From the NCBI GenBank assembly GCA_945483375.1, contig CALYRQ010000025.1:1-8586 (forward strand): a stretch of 8,586 nt of DNA, read 5' to 3'. Position numbers and translations under genes: made by a program. The notes below the pieces were generated by a model. The model saw only the letters and a program-made list of their open reading frames with translations, did not search any database and was not told the DNA's origin. Below, in pieces: positions 1-8,586 of this stretch. Numbering within the stretch: the first letter of the stretch is position 1; each line of letters starts with the position of its first letter. This stretch comes from an uncultured Elusimicrobia bacterium. GTDB taxonomy: Bacteria > Elusimicrobiota > Elusimicrobia > Elusimicrobiales > Elusimicrobiaceae.

Positions 1-707
1 ATATTCAATTTATTGTAGGAAAAGCCGCCAGCGAGGAGGAGTTTTTCCACACCTTCAACGCTTTATTTGATAAAAACAAACAAATCGTCTTTTCATCGGA
101 CAGAACCCCTCAGCAACTGGAACTGGAAGAACGTTTATCTTCCCGCCTGCTCTCCGGCCTGCCGACGGAAATCAAAAAACCAAATTTGGAAACCCGCATC
201 GCCATTCTGCGCCAAAAACGCAATTCCATTAACGTAGATATCGGCGACGACGTGCTTGCTTTTATTGCCGAAGGCGTACAAACCAACATCCGCGAGCTGG
301 AAGGATCTCTCTTGCGCCTGGTGGCCTATTGCCGCATGCAGGGTATAACGCCCACCATATCCATCGCCAAAGAATTACTGGCCGATATTTTGGTTTCCGG
401 AAACGATTTATCTATTAACGTCAATACGATTAAAAAAGTGGTCGGCAAGCGTTTTAGTATTAAAATGGAAGATTTTAATTCCAAACGCAAAACGCAGTCT
501 ATCGCCTGGCCTCGCCAAATAGCCATGTATTTAACCACGGAACTGACGGACTTGTCCCTGCCGGAAATCGGCCGGGAATTCAACCGCGACCACAGCACCG
601 TCGTGCACGCGCGCGACGTAGTAAAAGAAAAAGTGGAAGCGGACCCGTTCTTTTCCGCCGAAATCAACCAGCTGATTATGGATATTAAAGCTGTGGATAA
701 CAAGTAA
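1..707 (+). CDS. dnaA: Chromosomal replication initiator protein DnaA (3' part, 5' end outside window)
   Basis: DnaA is the cytoplasmic AAA+ ATPase that binds DnaA boxes, melts oriC and starts chromosome replication. The frame is open from base 3, giving 234 residues before the TAA at 705-707; numbering here is from the first visible residue. The window begins just after the Walker B aspartates (IQFIVGK). Next come sensor 1 (SSDR, 31-34), the box VII arginine finger (LSSR, R48), the sensor 2 arginine (NIRELEG, R97), and domain IV with WPRQIAMYL (169-177) and the DnaA signature [14 protein letters not shown] (190-203). Box VII reads SRLLSGL where many DnaAs have SRF..GL, a mild deviation. The protein is not broken; only the window edge truncates it. 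A TTG at 186 is an internal leucine, not a start. The last codons (AVDNK) overlap a perfect DnaA box. Identity is certain from the domain order and signature. Confidence 0.98.
   Translation, partial: IQFIVGKAASEEEFFHTFNALFDKNKQIVFSSDRTPQQLELEERLSSRLLSGLPTEIKKPNLETRIAILRQKRNSINVDIGDDVLAFIAEGVQTNIRELEGSLLRLVAYCRMQGITPTISIAKELLADILVSGNDLSINVNTIKKVVGKRFSIKMEDFNSKRKTQSIAWPRQIAMYLTTELTDLSLPEIGREFNRDHSTVVHARDVVKEKVEADPFFSAEINQLIMDIKAVDNK
692..700 (-). promoter_or_regulatory. DnaA box, perfect, inside the dnaA 3' end
   Basis: TGTGGATAA on the plus strand is the reverse complement of the consensus TTATCCACA (9/9). It overlaps the codons for the A-V-D-N tail of DnaA, so the same bases serve as protein code and as a probable initiator-binding site. 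Confidence 0.8.
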
Positions 708-713
708 ACAACC

Positions 714-722
714 GGTGGATAA
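714..722 (-). promoter_or_regulatory. DnaA box, one mismatch
   Basis: GGTGGATAA on the plus strand reads TTATCCACC on the minus strand, 8/9 to the consensus TTATCCACA with the mismatch at the last base. It starts 22 bp after the start of the first box and has the same orientation. Confidence 0.6.
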
Positions 723-745
723 CTCCGCCGTAAAAACGGAATACG

Positions 746-754
746 TGGGGATAA
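746..754 (-). promoter_or_regulatory. DnaA box, one mismatch
   Basis: TGGGGATAA on the plus strand reads TTATCCCCA on the minus strand, 8/9 to consensus with a mismatch at the seventh position. It lies between two better boxes in the same orientation, which is the main reason to accept it. Confidence 0.5.
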
Positions 755-773
755 AATTTTCAGCAGTGCAGCG

Positions 774-782
774 TGTGGATAA
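774..782 (-). promoter_or_regulatory. DnaA box, perfect
   Basis: TGTGGATAA on the plus strand is a 9/9 match to TTATCCACA on the minus strand. It sits in the middle of the dnaA-dnaN spacer, outside any coding sequence. Confidence 0.85.
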
Positions 783-835
783 AAAAACCGGGTTGTGCAC
801 ATTCCCGCCCGCCGGATTGTATAGGGAAAGTAACA

Positions 836-844
836 TTATCCACA
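836..844 (+). promoter_or_regulatory. DnaA box, perfect, next to the A+T-rich tract
   Basis: TTATCCACA is a 9/9 match on the plus strand, the only strong box in this orientation. It lies immediately beside the A+T-rich tract at 845-900. That is where the box anchoring DnaA for strand opening is expected, so this is the best candidate for the unwinding-proximal box. Confidence 0.88.
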
Positions 845-900
845 CAATAAACAGGATATAATAACAGAGATATAAAAATATGAAAATAAATATTACTAAA
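845..900. other. Candidate DNA unwinding element (A+T-rich tract)
   Basis: Only 9 of these 56 bases are G or C, against roughly half in the flanking genes. The tract begins right after the perfect DnaA box at 836-844 and runs into the first seven codons of dnaN. Low melting stability beside an oriented box is the hallmark of an unwinding element. I do not see a clean run of the DnaA-trio triplets described in Bacillus subtilis. The same stretch also holds a TATAAT hexamer, so part of the richness may be promoter. Confidence 0.6.
857..862 (+). promoter_or_regulatory. Possible -10 element of a dnaN operon promoter
   Basis: TATAAT is a perfect -10 hexamer 17 bp before the dnaN ATG. No good -35 lies 16-18 bp upstream (the bases there overlap the DnaA box at 836-844), and there is no TGn extension. 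If it is real, transcription would begin near 868-870 with a leader of about 11 nt, and DnaA bound at 836-844 could block it. A chance match within an A+T-rich origin is possible. Confidence 0.35.
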
Positions 901-1988
901 GCTACTCTTTTGGAAGGCATCCAAATCGTATCTGCGGGCGTTTCCTCCCGCACTACGTTGCCTATCCTGCATAACTTTTTAATTGAGGCGCAGAGCGGTA
1001 AAATCAAACTCGTGCGCACCGATATGGAAATGGCCACCGTCCACTTTGTAAACGCCGAAGTGGAAGAAGAAGGCAGCCTTACCGTTCCAATGAAAGAGTT
1101 TTCCGACATCATTAAAAACCTCCCCGATGATAAAGAAATCAATCTGTATTCGGACGAAAACAACAAATTTCATATTAAATCCGGCAAAAGTAAATTTTGG
1201 GTAATCGGAACGCCAAAGTCCGAATATCCCGCTATTCCCGAAGTGGAACGCGAAAACAGCGTGGCGCTGGACCCGATTGAACTGCAAAAAATGATTGAAA
1301 AAACGGCGTTTTCCGCCTCTACGCAGGAAACCCGCTATATTTTAAACGGTCTGTTATGGAACAATACGACCGAAAAGTTTGAAATCGTCGCCACGGACGG
1401 CGGCCGCCTGGCCGTCGCCACGCACGAAGCGTTGCCCGGTTCCAAAGAATTTAAAATTATTATCCCCACCAAGATTTTGAACGAAGTCTGCCGCTATATC
1501 GGCATCGCCAAACCGGCCAAGGACAGCAAAATCGAAGTGAGCGTTTCCTCCAACCAGGTCAGCTTTGTGATGAACGAAACCACGTTTATTTCGCGCCTGA
1601 TTGAAGGGAACTTCCCCAATTACAACCAGGTTATTCCCACCAAGAAAAACATCGGTTTTGAAGTGTTTTCCAAAGATTTGCTGGCTTCCACCCGCCGTTC
1701 CGCTTTGTGTTCCGGCGAATTTGGAAGCGTAGTGAAATATAAACTGGAAAACAACGCGCTGACCGTTTCGTCCAATTCCCAAAACATGGAATTTACCGAC
1801 GAACTGCCCGTGGAATATACCCAGGAAGCGTTTGACGCCGCTTTCAACCCGCAGTATATTATCGACGTACTTAAAAACATCGGTACGGATAAAGTGTCGT
1901 TTTCGTTTGTAAATGCTTCCCAGCCTGTGCTGGTGGAACCTGTGGGCGACACGACGTTTAAATACGTCATCATGCCGGTTAGAGCGTA

Positions 1989-1989
<1 letters not shown>
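880..1989 (+). CDS. dnaN: DNA polymerase III subunit beta (sliding clamp)
   Basis: The sliding clamp is a ring-shaped homodimer that encircles DNA and tethers the replicative polymerase and repair partners. At 369 residues it has the normal length (E. coli 366), enough for three clamp folds of about 120 residues each. Visible family motifs are TTLPILHNFLIEA (25-37), ATDGGRLAVA (171-180) with R176 and L177 of the partner-binding pocket, EGNFPNYNQVIP (242-253), and the C-terminal YVIMPVRA (362-369), matching the MPMRL pocket tail of E. coli with V367 for methionine. The usual histidine of ATDGHRLA is glycine (G175). The ATG is the only sensible start. A weak GAGA lies 9 nt upstream, so initiation may depend on the A-rich leader. 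The stop overlaps the next start (TAATG). It is the first gene of an apparent dnaN-dciA-gyrB-gyrA operon. Confidence 0.98.
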
Positions 1990-4786
<2,797 letters not shown>

Positions 4787-4801
4787 CCCCGTGCGCCGGG
4801 G
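4787..4801 (+). other. Small G+C-rich hairpin just after the gyrB stop
   Basis: CCCCG (4787-4791) and CGGGG (4797-4801) form a perfect 5-bp all-G/C stem around the loop TGCGC, starting at the first base after the gyrB TAA. No T-run follows, so it is not an intrinsic terminator. It may protect or mark the gyrB-gyrA mRNA junction. GCGCC inside it (4793-4797) could alternatively pair with GGCGC at 4821-4825. Any function is speculative. Confidence 0.4.
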
Positions 4802-4858
4802 CGTACTTAACACACGTTCTGGCGCAAGACGATTTATCCGTAACAGGAGATTTTTAGC

Positions 4859-7375
4859 ATGAGCGAAGAAAATTTGAATCAGCCGCAGTCCCAAAATGTG
4901 GACTTGTTCGGCAACATCCAACAGCGCGATATTGCGGGCGAAATGCGTTCGTATTACATCGATTACGCAATGAGCGTTATCGTAGGCCGCGCCCTGCCGG
5001 ACGTGCGCGACGGTTTAAAACCCGTACACCGCCGCGTGTTGTATTCCATGAACGAAATGGGTTTGAAATACAACAAACCCTACAAAAAATCCGCCCGTGT
5101 GGTAGGTGACGTGCTCGGTAAATACCACCCGCACGGCGACATTGCCGTCTACGATACCCTCGTACGCTTGGCGCAGGATTTTTCCATCCGCAAAACCTTG
5201 GTAGACGGCCAGGGCAACTTCGGTTCCATCGACGGCGATTCCGCCGCCGCTATGCGTTACACCGAATGCCGCCTCCAGCGCATTTCCGAAGAAATGCTGG
5301 CGGACTTGGATAAAGACACCGTCAAAATGATTCCCAACTACGACGGTTCTTTAATGGAACCCTCTGTTTTGCCGGCTAAACTGCCGGCGCTTCTCGTCAA
5401 CGGTTCCTCCGGTATCGCCGTAGGTATGGCCACCAACATTCCCACCCACAACCTGGGCGAAGTGTGCGACGGTATTATTGAATACATCAAAAACCCCGAT
5501 GTCACAACCAAAGAGATGATGAAAATTATCAAAGGGCCGGATTTCCCGACGGGGGCTATTATCCGCGGCACCAAAGGCATTTACGAATACTTCGAAACGG
5601 GCCACGGCAGCGTGCGCGTACAGGCTGCTACGGAAATTGAAGAACGCAAAAACGGACGCGAAGCCATTATCGTTACCGAAATTCCGTATCAGGTTAACAA
5701 AACCGCGTTGATTGAAACGATTGTCGGTTTGGTGCGCGATAAAAAGATTACCGATATTTCCGACATCCGCGACGAGTCGGACAGACGCGGTATGCGCCTT
5801 GTGATTGAAGTAAAACGCGACGGCAACGCCCAAGTGGTACTCAACCACCTTTACAAACACACCCAGCTGCAGACCACCTTCCCGGTGAATATGCTGGCGA
5901 TTGTGGACGGCCGCCCGCGCGTGCTGTCGCTCAAAGAAGTGATGAAGGCGTATGTAAAACACCGCCAAGAAGTAATCACCAACCGCACGAAATTTGATTT
6001 GAACAAAGCGATGAAGCGCGAACACGTTTTGAACGGGTTGTTAATTGCGATTGCGAATATGGACGAAGTTGTTGCCATTATCCGCAACGCCAAAGACCCG
6101 ACCGAAGCGAAATTCACGTTAATGACGCGCTTTACCTTATCCGAAGTTCAGGCGCAGGCCATTTTGGATATGCGCTTACACCAACTGACCCAGCTGTCCG
6201 CTTTGGCGATTGAAAACGAACGCAAAGACCTGTTAAAACTTATTGAAGAATTACAGGGAATTTTGGGCAGCCCGCAGAAAATTTTAGACATCATTGTGGA
6301 AGAACTGACCGAACTCAAAAAAACGTATGGCGACGAACGCCGCACGCAAATCGGCCCGGATATGACGGACTTTTCGATGGAAGATTTAATCGAAAAAGAA
6401 GACGTCGTCATCACTATTTCCAACGACGGTTACGCCAAACGCATTCCACTCTCTACTTACAAGAGCCAGAACCGCGGCGGAAAAGGCATTATTGGAAGCA
6501 AGACGAAGGAAGAAGATTTTATGGAACATCTCTTTATTACGTCTTCGCACTCCACGATTTTGATGTTTACCAACCGCGGCCGCGTGTTTGCCTTGCGAGC
6601 GTTTGAAATCCCCGAAGGCAACCGTATGTCCAAGGGTAAAGCGATTGTGAACCTCTTGCAGCTGACCGGCGAAGAAAAAGTAACCTCCGCCGTGGCGATT
6701 GAGGATTTTGACCCCAAAAACTGCGAAAATACCTATCTGACGATGTGCACCCGCTATGGCAGCATTAAGCGCGTGGAACTGGGCGAATTTGCCAATATCC
6801 GCCGATCGGGCATTATTGCGATCGGGTTGGAAGAAGGGGACGTACTGGTGGGCGTACAGACGACACACGGCAAGTCCGACATTATCGTCGCCACCAAGCA
6901 CGGCAAATCCATTCGCTTCGACGAAAACCAAGTCCGCTGTATGGGTCGCCCGGCCAAGGGCGTCCGCGCCATTAACCTAGGCGAAGGGGACGTGGTCGTG
7001 GGTATGGAACATGCGCCGAACGACGAACCCCAGCCCGACGTGTTGTCCGTCTGCGAAAACGGCTTTGGCAAGCGCACCGAATTCAGCGAATACAAACGCC
7101 AGAACCGCGGCGGCATGGGCGTCATCACCATTAAAACGAGTGCGCGCAACGGCTCGGTGGTGGGCATTAAGCTCGTCGACGAAAGCAAAGACCTCATGAT
7201 CGTAACCGAAAAGGGTATGACTATCCGCGTCCGCTGCGCCGACATCCGCTCCGTCAGCCGCAACGCCCAGGGCGTTACGTTGGCCAAAATGGAAGAAGGC
7301 GACCGCATCGCCCGTATCGCTCCCGTCGTAAAAGACGAGGAAGAAAACGAAGCCGCGGAACCCGAAACCAAATAA
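4859..7375 (+). CDS. gyrA: DNA gyrase subunit A
   Basis: GyrA is the DNA-cleaving and DNA-wrapping subunit of gyrase. The protein has 838 residues (E. coli 875). The winged-helix and tower part carries the catalytic tyrosine Y134 and R133 in [10 protein letters not shown], equivalent to E. coli Y122 and R121. The C-terminal beta-pinwheel shows six blade repeats beginning near residues 524, 574, 634, 682, 735 and 786. Blade 1 has the GyrA box QNRGGKG (537-543), which separates GyrA from ParC, and blade 5 has a near copy, QNRGGMG (748-754). The tail is acidic (residues 825-838), like the tail that tunes supercoiling in E. coli GyrA. In the quinolone pocket, [10 protein letters not shown] has I95 where E. 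coli has S83, while D99 (E. coli D87) is kept. AGGAGA at 4845-4850, 8 nt before the ATG, supports the start. It is the last gene of the operon, followed by a strong terminator. Confidence 0.98.
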   Translation: MSEENLNQPQSQNVDLFGNIQQRDIAGEMRSYYIDYAMSVIVGRALPDVRDGLKPVHRRVLYSMNEMGLKYNKPYKKSARVVGDVLGKYHPHGDIAVYDTLVRLAQDFSIRKTLVDGQGNFGSIDGDSAAAMRYTECRLQRISEEMLADLDKDTVKMIPNYDGSLMEPSVLPAKLPALLVNGSSGIAVGMATNIPTHNLGEVCDGIIEYIKNPDVTTKEMMKIIKGPDFPTGAIIRGTKGIYEYFETGHGSVRVQAATEIEERKNGREAIIVTEIPYQVNKTALIETIVGLVRDKKITDISDIRDESDRRGMRLVIEVKRDGNAQVVLNHLYKHTQLQTTFPVNMLAIVDGRPRVLSLKEVMKAYVKHRQEVITNRTKFDLNKAMKREHVLNGLLIAIANMDEVVAIIRNAKDPTEAKFTLMTRFTLSEVQAQAILDMRLHQLTQLSALAIENERKDLLKLIEELQGILGSPQKILDIIVEELTELKKTYGDERRTQIGPDMTDFSMEDLIEKEDVVITISNDGYAKRIPLSTYKSQNRGGKGIIGSKTKEEDFMEHLFITSSHSTILMFTNRGRVFALRAFEIPEGNRMSKGKAIVNLLQLTGEEKVTSAVAIEDFDPKNCENTYLTMCTRYGSIKRVELGEFANIRRSGIIAIGLEEGDVLVGVQTTHGKSDIIVATKHGKSIRFDENQVRCMGRPAKGVRAINLGEGDVVVGMEHAPNDEPQPDVLSVCENGFGKRTEFSEYKRQNRGGMGVITIKTSARNGSVVGIKLVDESKDLMIVTEKGMTIRVRCADIRSVSRNAQGVTLAKMEEGDRIARIAPVVKDEEENEAAEPETK

Positions 7376-7393
7376 CTTAGTTTGAAGTTTCAT

Positions 7394-7427
7394 ACGCCGG
7401 AGGAACAAAATTCCTCCGGCGTTTTTT
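7394..7427 (+). terminator. Intrinsic (Rho-independent) terminator after gyrA
   Basis: ACGCCGGAGGAA (7394-7405) and TTCCTCCGGCGT (7411-7422) form a perfect 12-bp stem around the loop CAAAA, followed by a run of six T (7422-7427). It lies 18 bp after the gyrA stop and probably ends the dnaN-gyrA transcript, insulating the GH13 gene downstream. Confidence 0.95.
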
Positions 7428-7430
7428 ATA

Positions 7431-7448
7431 TTTTACCGTACGGTAAAA
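7431..7448. promoter_or_regulatory. Perfect 18-bp palindrome, operator candidate
   Basis: TTTTACCGTACGGTAAAA is a perfect palindrome with no central spacer. It ends 6 bp before the predicted -35 of the GH13 promoter and begins 3 bp after the terminator T-run. A loop-free palindrome makes a poor RNA hairpin but a good site for a dimeric DNA-binding protein. Its placement suggests control of the GH13 gene. No regulator gene is visible in the window. Confidence 0.5.
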
Positions 7449-7454
7449 AAATGT

Positions 7455-7483
7455 TTGCAAGCACCGTCAGAAAGTGCTATAAA
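7455..7483 (+). promoter_or_regulatory. Predicted sigma70-type promoter of the GH13 gene
   Basis: TTGCAA at 7455-7460 (4/6 to TTGACA) and TATAAA at 7478-7483 (5/6 to TATAAT) are spaced by exactly 17 bp. A TGC just before the -10 gives an extended -10. Transcription should begin near 7490, leaving a leader of about a dozen bases that starts at the AGGGGA ribosome site. A 5-bp inverted repeat, AGCAC (7460-7464) and GTGCT (7474-7478), spans the spacer and could be a further protein site or chance. Confidence 0.75.
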
Positions 7484-7502
7484 AATAATAGGGGAATTTT
7501 AT

Positions 7503-8586
7503 ATGAGGACAAATCCGCACATTTTAGAAGTAAATACGCGTTCCTGGCTTAACCGTCTGGAAGCGAAGCACGGGCGTGCTTTTAACTTGGCCGACGTTCC
7601 GGAAGAGTTCCTGGACGACGCCAAAGCCATGGGGTTTGACGCCGTTTGGCTGATGGGCGTGTGGAAACAAAGCCCGGCCGCGCGGGAAATTGCGCGCGGC
7701 ATGGACGAAATTAAAGACGCCATCCGTAATATCGAGCCGGATTTTAACGTCAACGACATTACGGCTTCTCCGTATGCCGTCTACGAATACGAAGTGGACG
7801 AAGCGCTGGGGGGGAATGAAGCCCTCGCCAAACTGCGCGAAAGACTTCACGCCAAGGGGATAATTTTACTGCTCGATTTTGTGGGCAACCATACGGCTAT
7901 CGACTGCCCGGCTGTTACAGCCAACCCGGATTTGTTTATTAACACGGGCAAGACCGAGCCGCATGCGCACAAAGACTGGTTTTTTAAAAACCCGGACGGC
8001 GTATATATCGCCCACGGGCGCGACCCGTATTTCGCTCCGTGGACCGACAGCGCCCAGCTGAACTATTTTAATCCCAAAACGCGCGAATTTATGCTGGATA
8101 ACCTTTGCCGCGTAGCCAGCATGTGCGACGGCATACGTTGCGATATGGCGATGCTTTCGCTTAATAAAGTACACCGCGATACATGGTGGGAATTTATCGG
8201 CGGGGAACTGCCCAAAGAAGAATTTTGGCACCAGGCGTTAAACGCCGTGCGCGAAAAATATCCCGAATTTGTGTTTATCGCCGAAGTGTATTGGGGACTT
8301 GAATGGGAAATTCAGGAAATGGGTTTCGACTATACGTACGATAAAGTGCTCTACGACCGCCTTCGCTTTTCCACGCCGGAAAACATCAAAGGCCACTTGG
8401 GAGCGGAACACTTGTATCAAATGCGTTCCATCCGCTTTACGTCCAATCATGACGAGGAAGAATCCCTAAAAGCCTTCGGGCGCGAAAAATCGCTTGCCGC
8501 CAGCACCATTCTTGCCACGTTGCCCGGCGCAAGACTTTTCCCCCTGTTCCAAATTTTGGGCCGCCCCGCGCGCATGCCGATTCAAT
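7503..8586 (+). CDS. GH13 (alpha-amylase) family glycoside hydrolase, 3' end outside window
   Basis: This is a GH13 (beta/alpha)8-barrel enzyme acting on alpha-glucosidic bonds; 361 residues are visible before the edge. All four GH13 regions are present: region I DFVGNH (125-130), region II GIRCDMAM (210-217) with the probable nucleophile D214 and R212, region III FIAEVYW (258-264) with the acid/base E261, and region IV TSNHDE (313-318) with the transition-state stabiliser D317. Other blocks are ILEVNTRSWL (7-16), WLMGVWKQSP (49-58) and HGRDPYFAPWTDSAQLNYFNP (171-191). There is no signal peptide, so it is probably cytoplasmic and would act on imported or stored alpha-glucans. Exact substrate and GH13 subfamily cannot be told from this part. 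Region I has glycine where FVPNH is common. AGGGGA at 7490-7495 lies 7 nt before the ATG. It has its own promoter, separate from the gyrase operon. Confidence 0.9.
   Translation, partial: MRTNPHILEVNTRSWLNRLEAKHGRAFNLADVPEEFLDDAKAMGFDAVWLMGVWKQSPAAREIARGMDEIKDAIRNIEPDFNVNDITASPYAVYEYEVDEALGGNEALAKLRERLHAKGIILLLDFVGNHTAIDCPAVTANPDLFINTGKTEPHAHKDWFFKNPDGVYIAHGRDPYFAPWTDSAQLNYFNPKTREFMLDNLCRVASMCDGIRCDMAMLSLNKVHRDTWWEFIGGELPKEEFWHQALNAVREKYPEFVFIAEVYWGLEWEIQEMGFDYTYDKVLYDRLRFSTPENIKGHLGAEHLYQMRSIRFTSNHDEEESLKAFGREKSLAASTILATLPGARLFPLFQILGRPARMPIQ

Larger units (their letters stand above)
692..900. other. oriC: Putative chromosomal replication origin (oriC), dnaA-dnaN spacer
   Basis: The 172-bp spacer between dnaA and dnaN, with the last codons of dnaA and the first of dnaN, has the parts of a bacterial origin. 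There are perfect DnaA boxes at 692-700, 774-782 and 836-844, one-mismatch boxes at 714-722 and 746-754, and a weaker site at 793-801. The tract at 845-900 is 47/56 A+T. The four left-hand boxes lie on the minus strand and the box next to the A+T tract lies on the plus strand. A dnaA-dnaN location is the commonest place for oriC in bacteria. No strong terminator separates dnaA from this spacer; the only hairpin is a weak 4-bp stem at 728-739. Origin function is inferred from box density and gene context. Nothing else fills this stretch. Confidence 0.85.

Noticed and set aside
186..707. A separate 173-aa gene starting at a TTG at 186.
   Set aside because: The same frame is open upstream to base 3 and encodes DnaA AAA+ motifs (sensor 1, arginine finger); the TTG is an internal leucine of DnaA.
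728..739. Hairpin CCGT-AAAA-ACGG as a dnaA terminator.
   Set aside because: The stem is only 4 bp and no T-run follows, too weak for an intrinsic terminator.
4807..4837. Possible promoter for gyrA (TTAACA followed by GATTTA).
   Set aside because: The -10 candidate matches consensus at only two of six positions. The short spacer and the shared terminator after gyrA favour cotranscription with gyrB.
5351..6025. Long open frame on the minus strand inside gyrA (about 224 codons).
   Set aside because: It is antisense to the conserved GyrA core, has the His/Phe/Val-rich composition of a shadow frame, and shows no promoter or ribosome site.

Overview
The window is a chromosomal replication-origin locus. 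It reads left to right on one strand: the 3' end of dnaA, an origin-like spacer, dnaN, a short DUF721/DciA-like gene, gyrB and gyrA. After a strong terminator comes the start of a separately promoted glycoside hydrolase family 13 (GH13) gene that runs off the right edge. No RNA genes, insertion sequences, CRISPR arrays or phage genes are visible.

Region by region. Positions 1-707 encode the second half of the initiator DnaA, from just after its Walker B aspartates to the DNA-binding domain IV. Positions 692-900 look like oriC: three perfect DnaA boxes (one inside the last dnaA codons), at least two one-mismatch boxes, and an adjoining 84% A+T tract that runs into the dnaN start. Positions 880-7375 look like one operon (dnaN, dciA-like, gyrB, gyrA) with short spacers or overlaps and one clear intrinsic terminator at 7394-7427. 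Positions 7431-7502 carry a perfect 18-bp palindrome, a good sigma70-type promoter and a ribosome-binding site in front of the GH13 gene (from 7503).

Functionally the genes fit together as initiation and fork support. DnaA opens the origin, the DciA-like protein probably helps place the replicative helicase, DnaN clamps the polymerase, and gyrase (GyrA2GyrB2) removes positive supercoils and keeps the origin negatively supercoiled. The GH13 enzyme is an unrelated carbohydrate gene.

Organism: base composition is near 50% G+C by eye. GyrB carries a long insertion like that of E. coli and many other Gram-negative bacteria. recF is missing from its usual place between dnaN and gyrB. Together these suggest a Gram-negative, non-proteobacterial lineage; Elusimicrobiota (a gut Elusimicrobium relative) is my best guess from general protein character, at low confidence.

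Most of the window is conserved housekeeping sequence. The points most worth a second look are the isoleucine at the main fluoroquinolone-resistance position of GyrA, the compact oriC with a box embedded in dnaA, the dnaN/dciA overlap in place of recF, and the palindromic operator candidate upstream of the GH13 gene.
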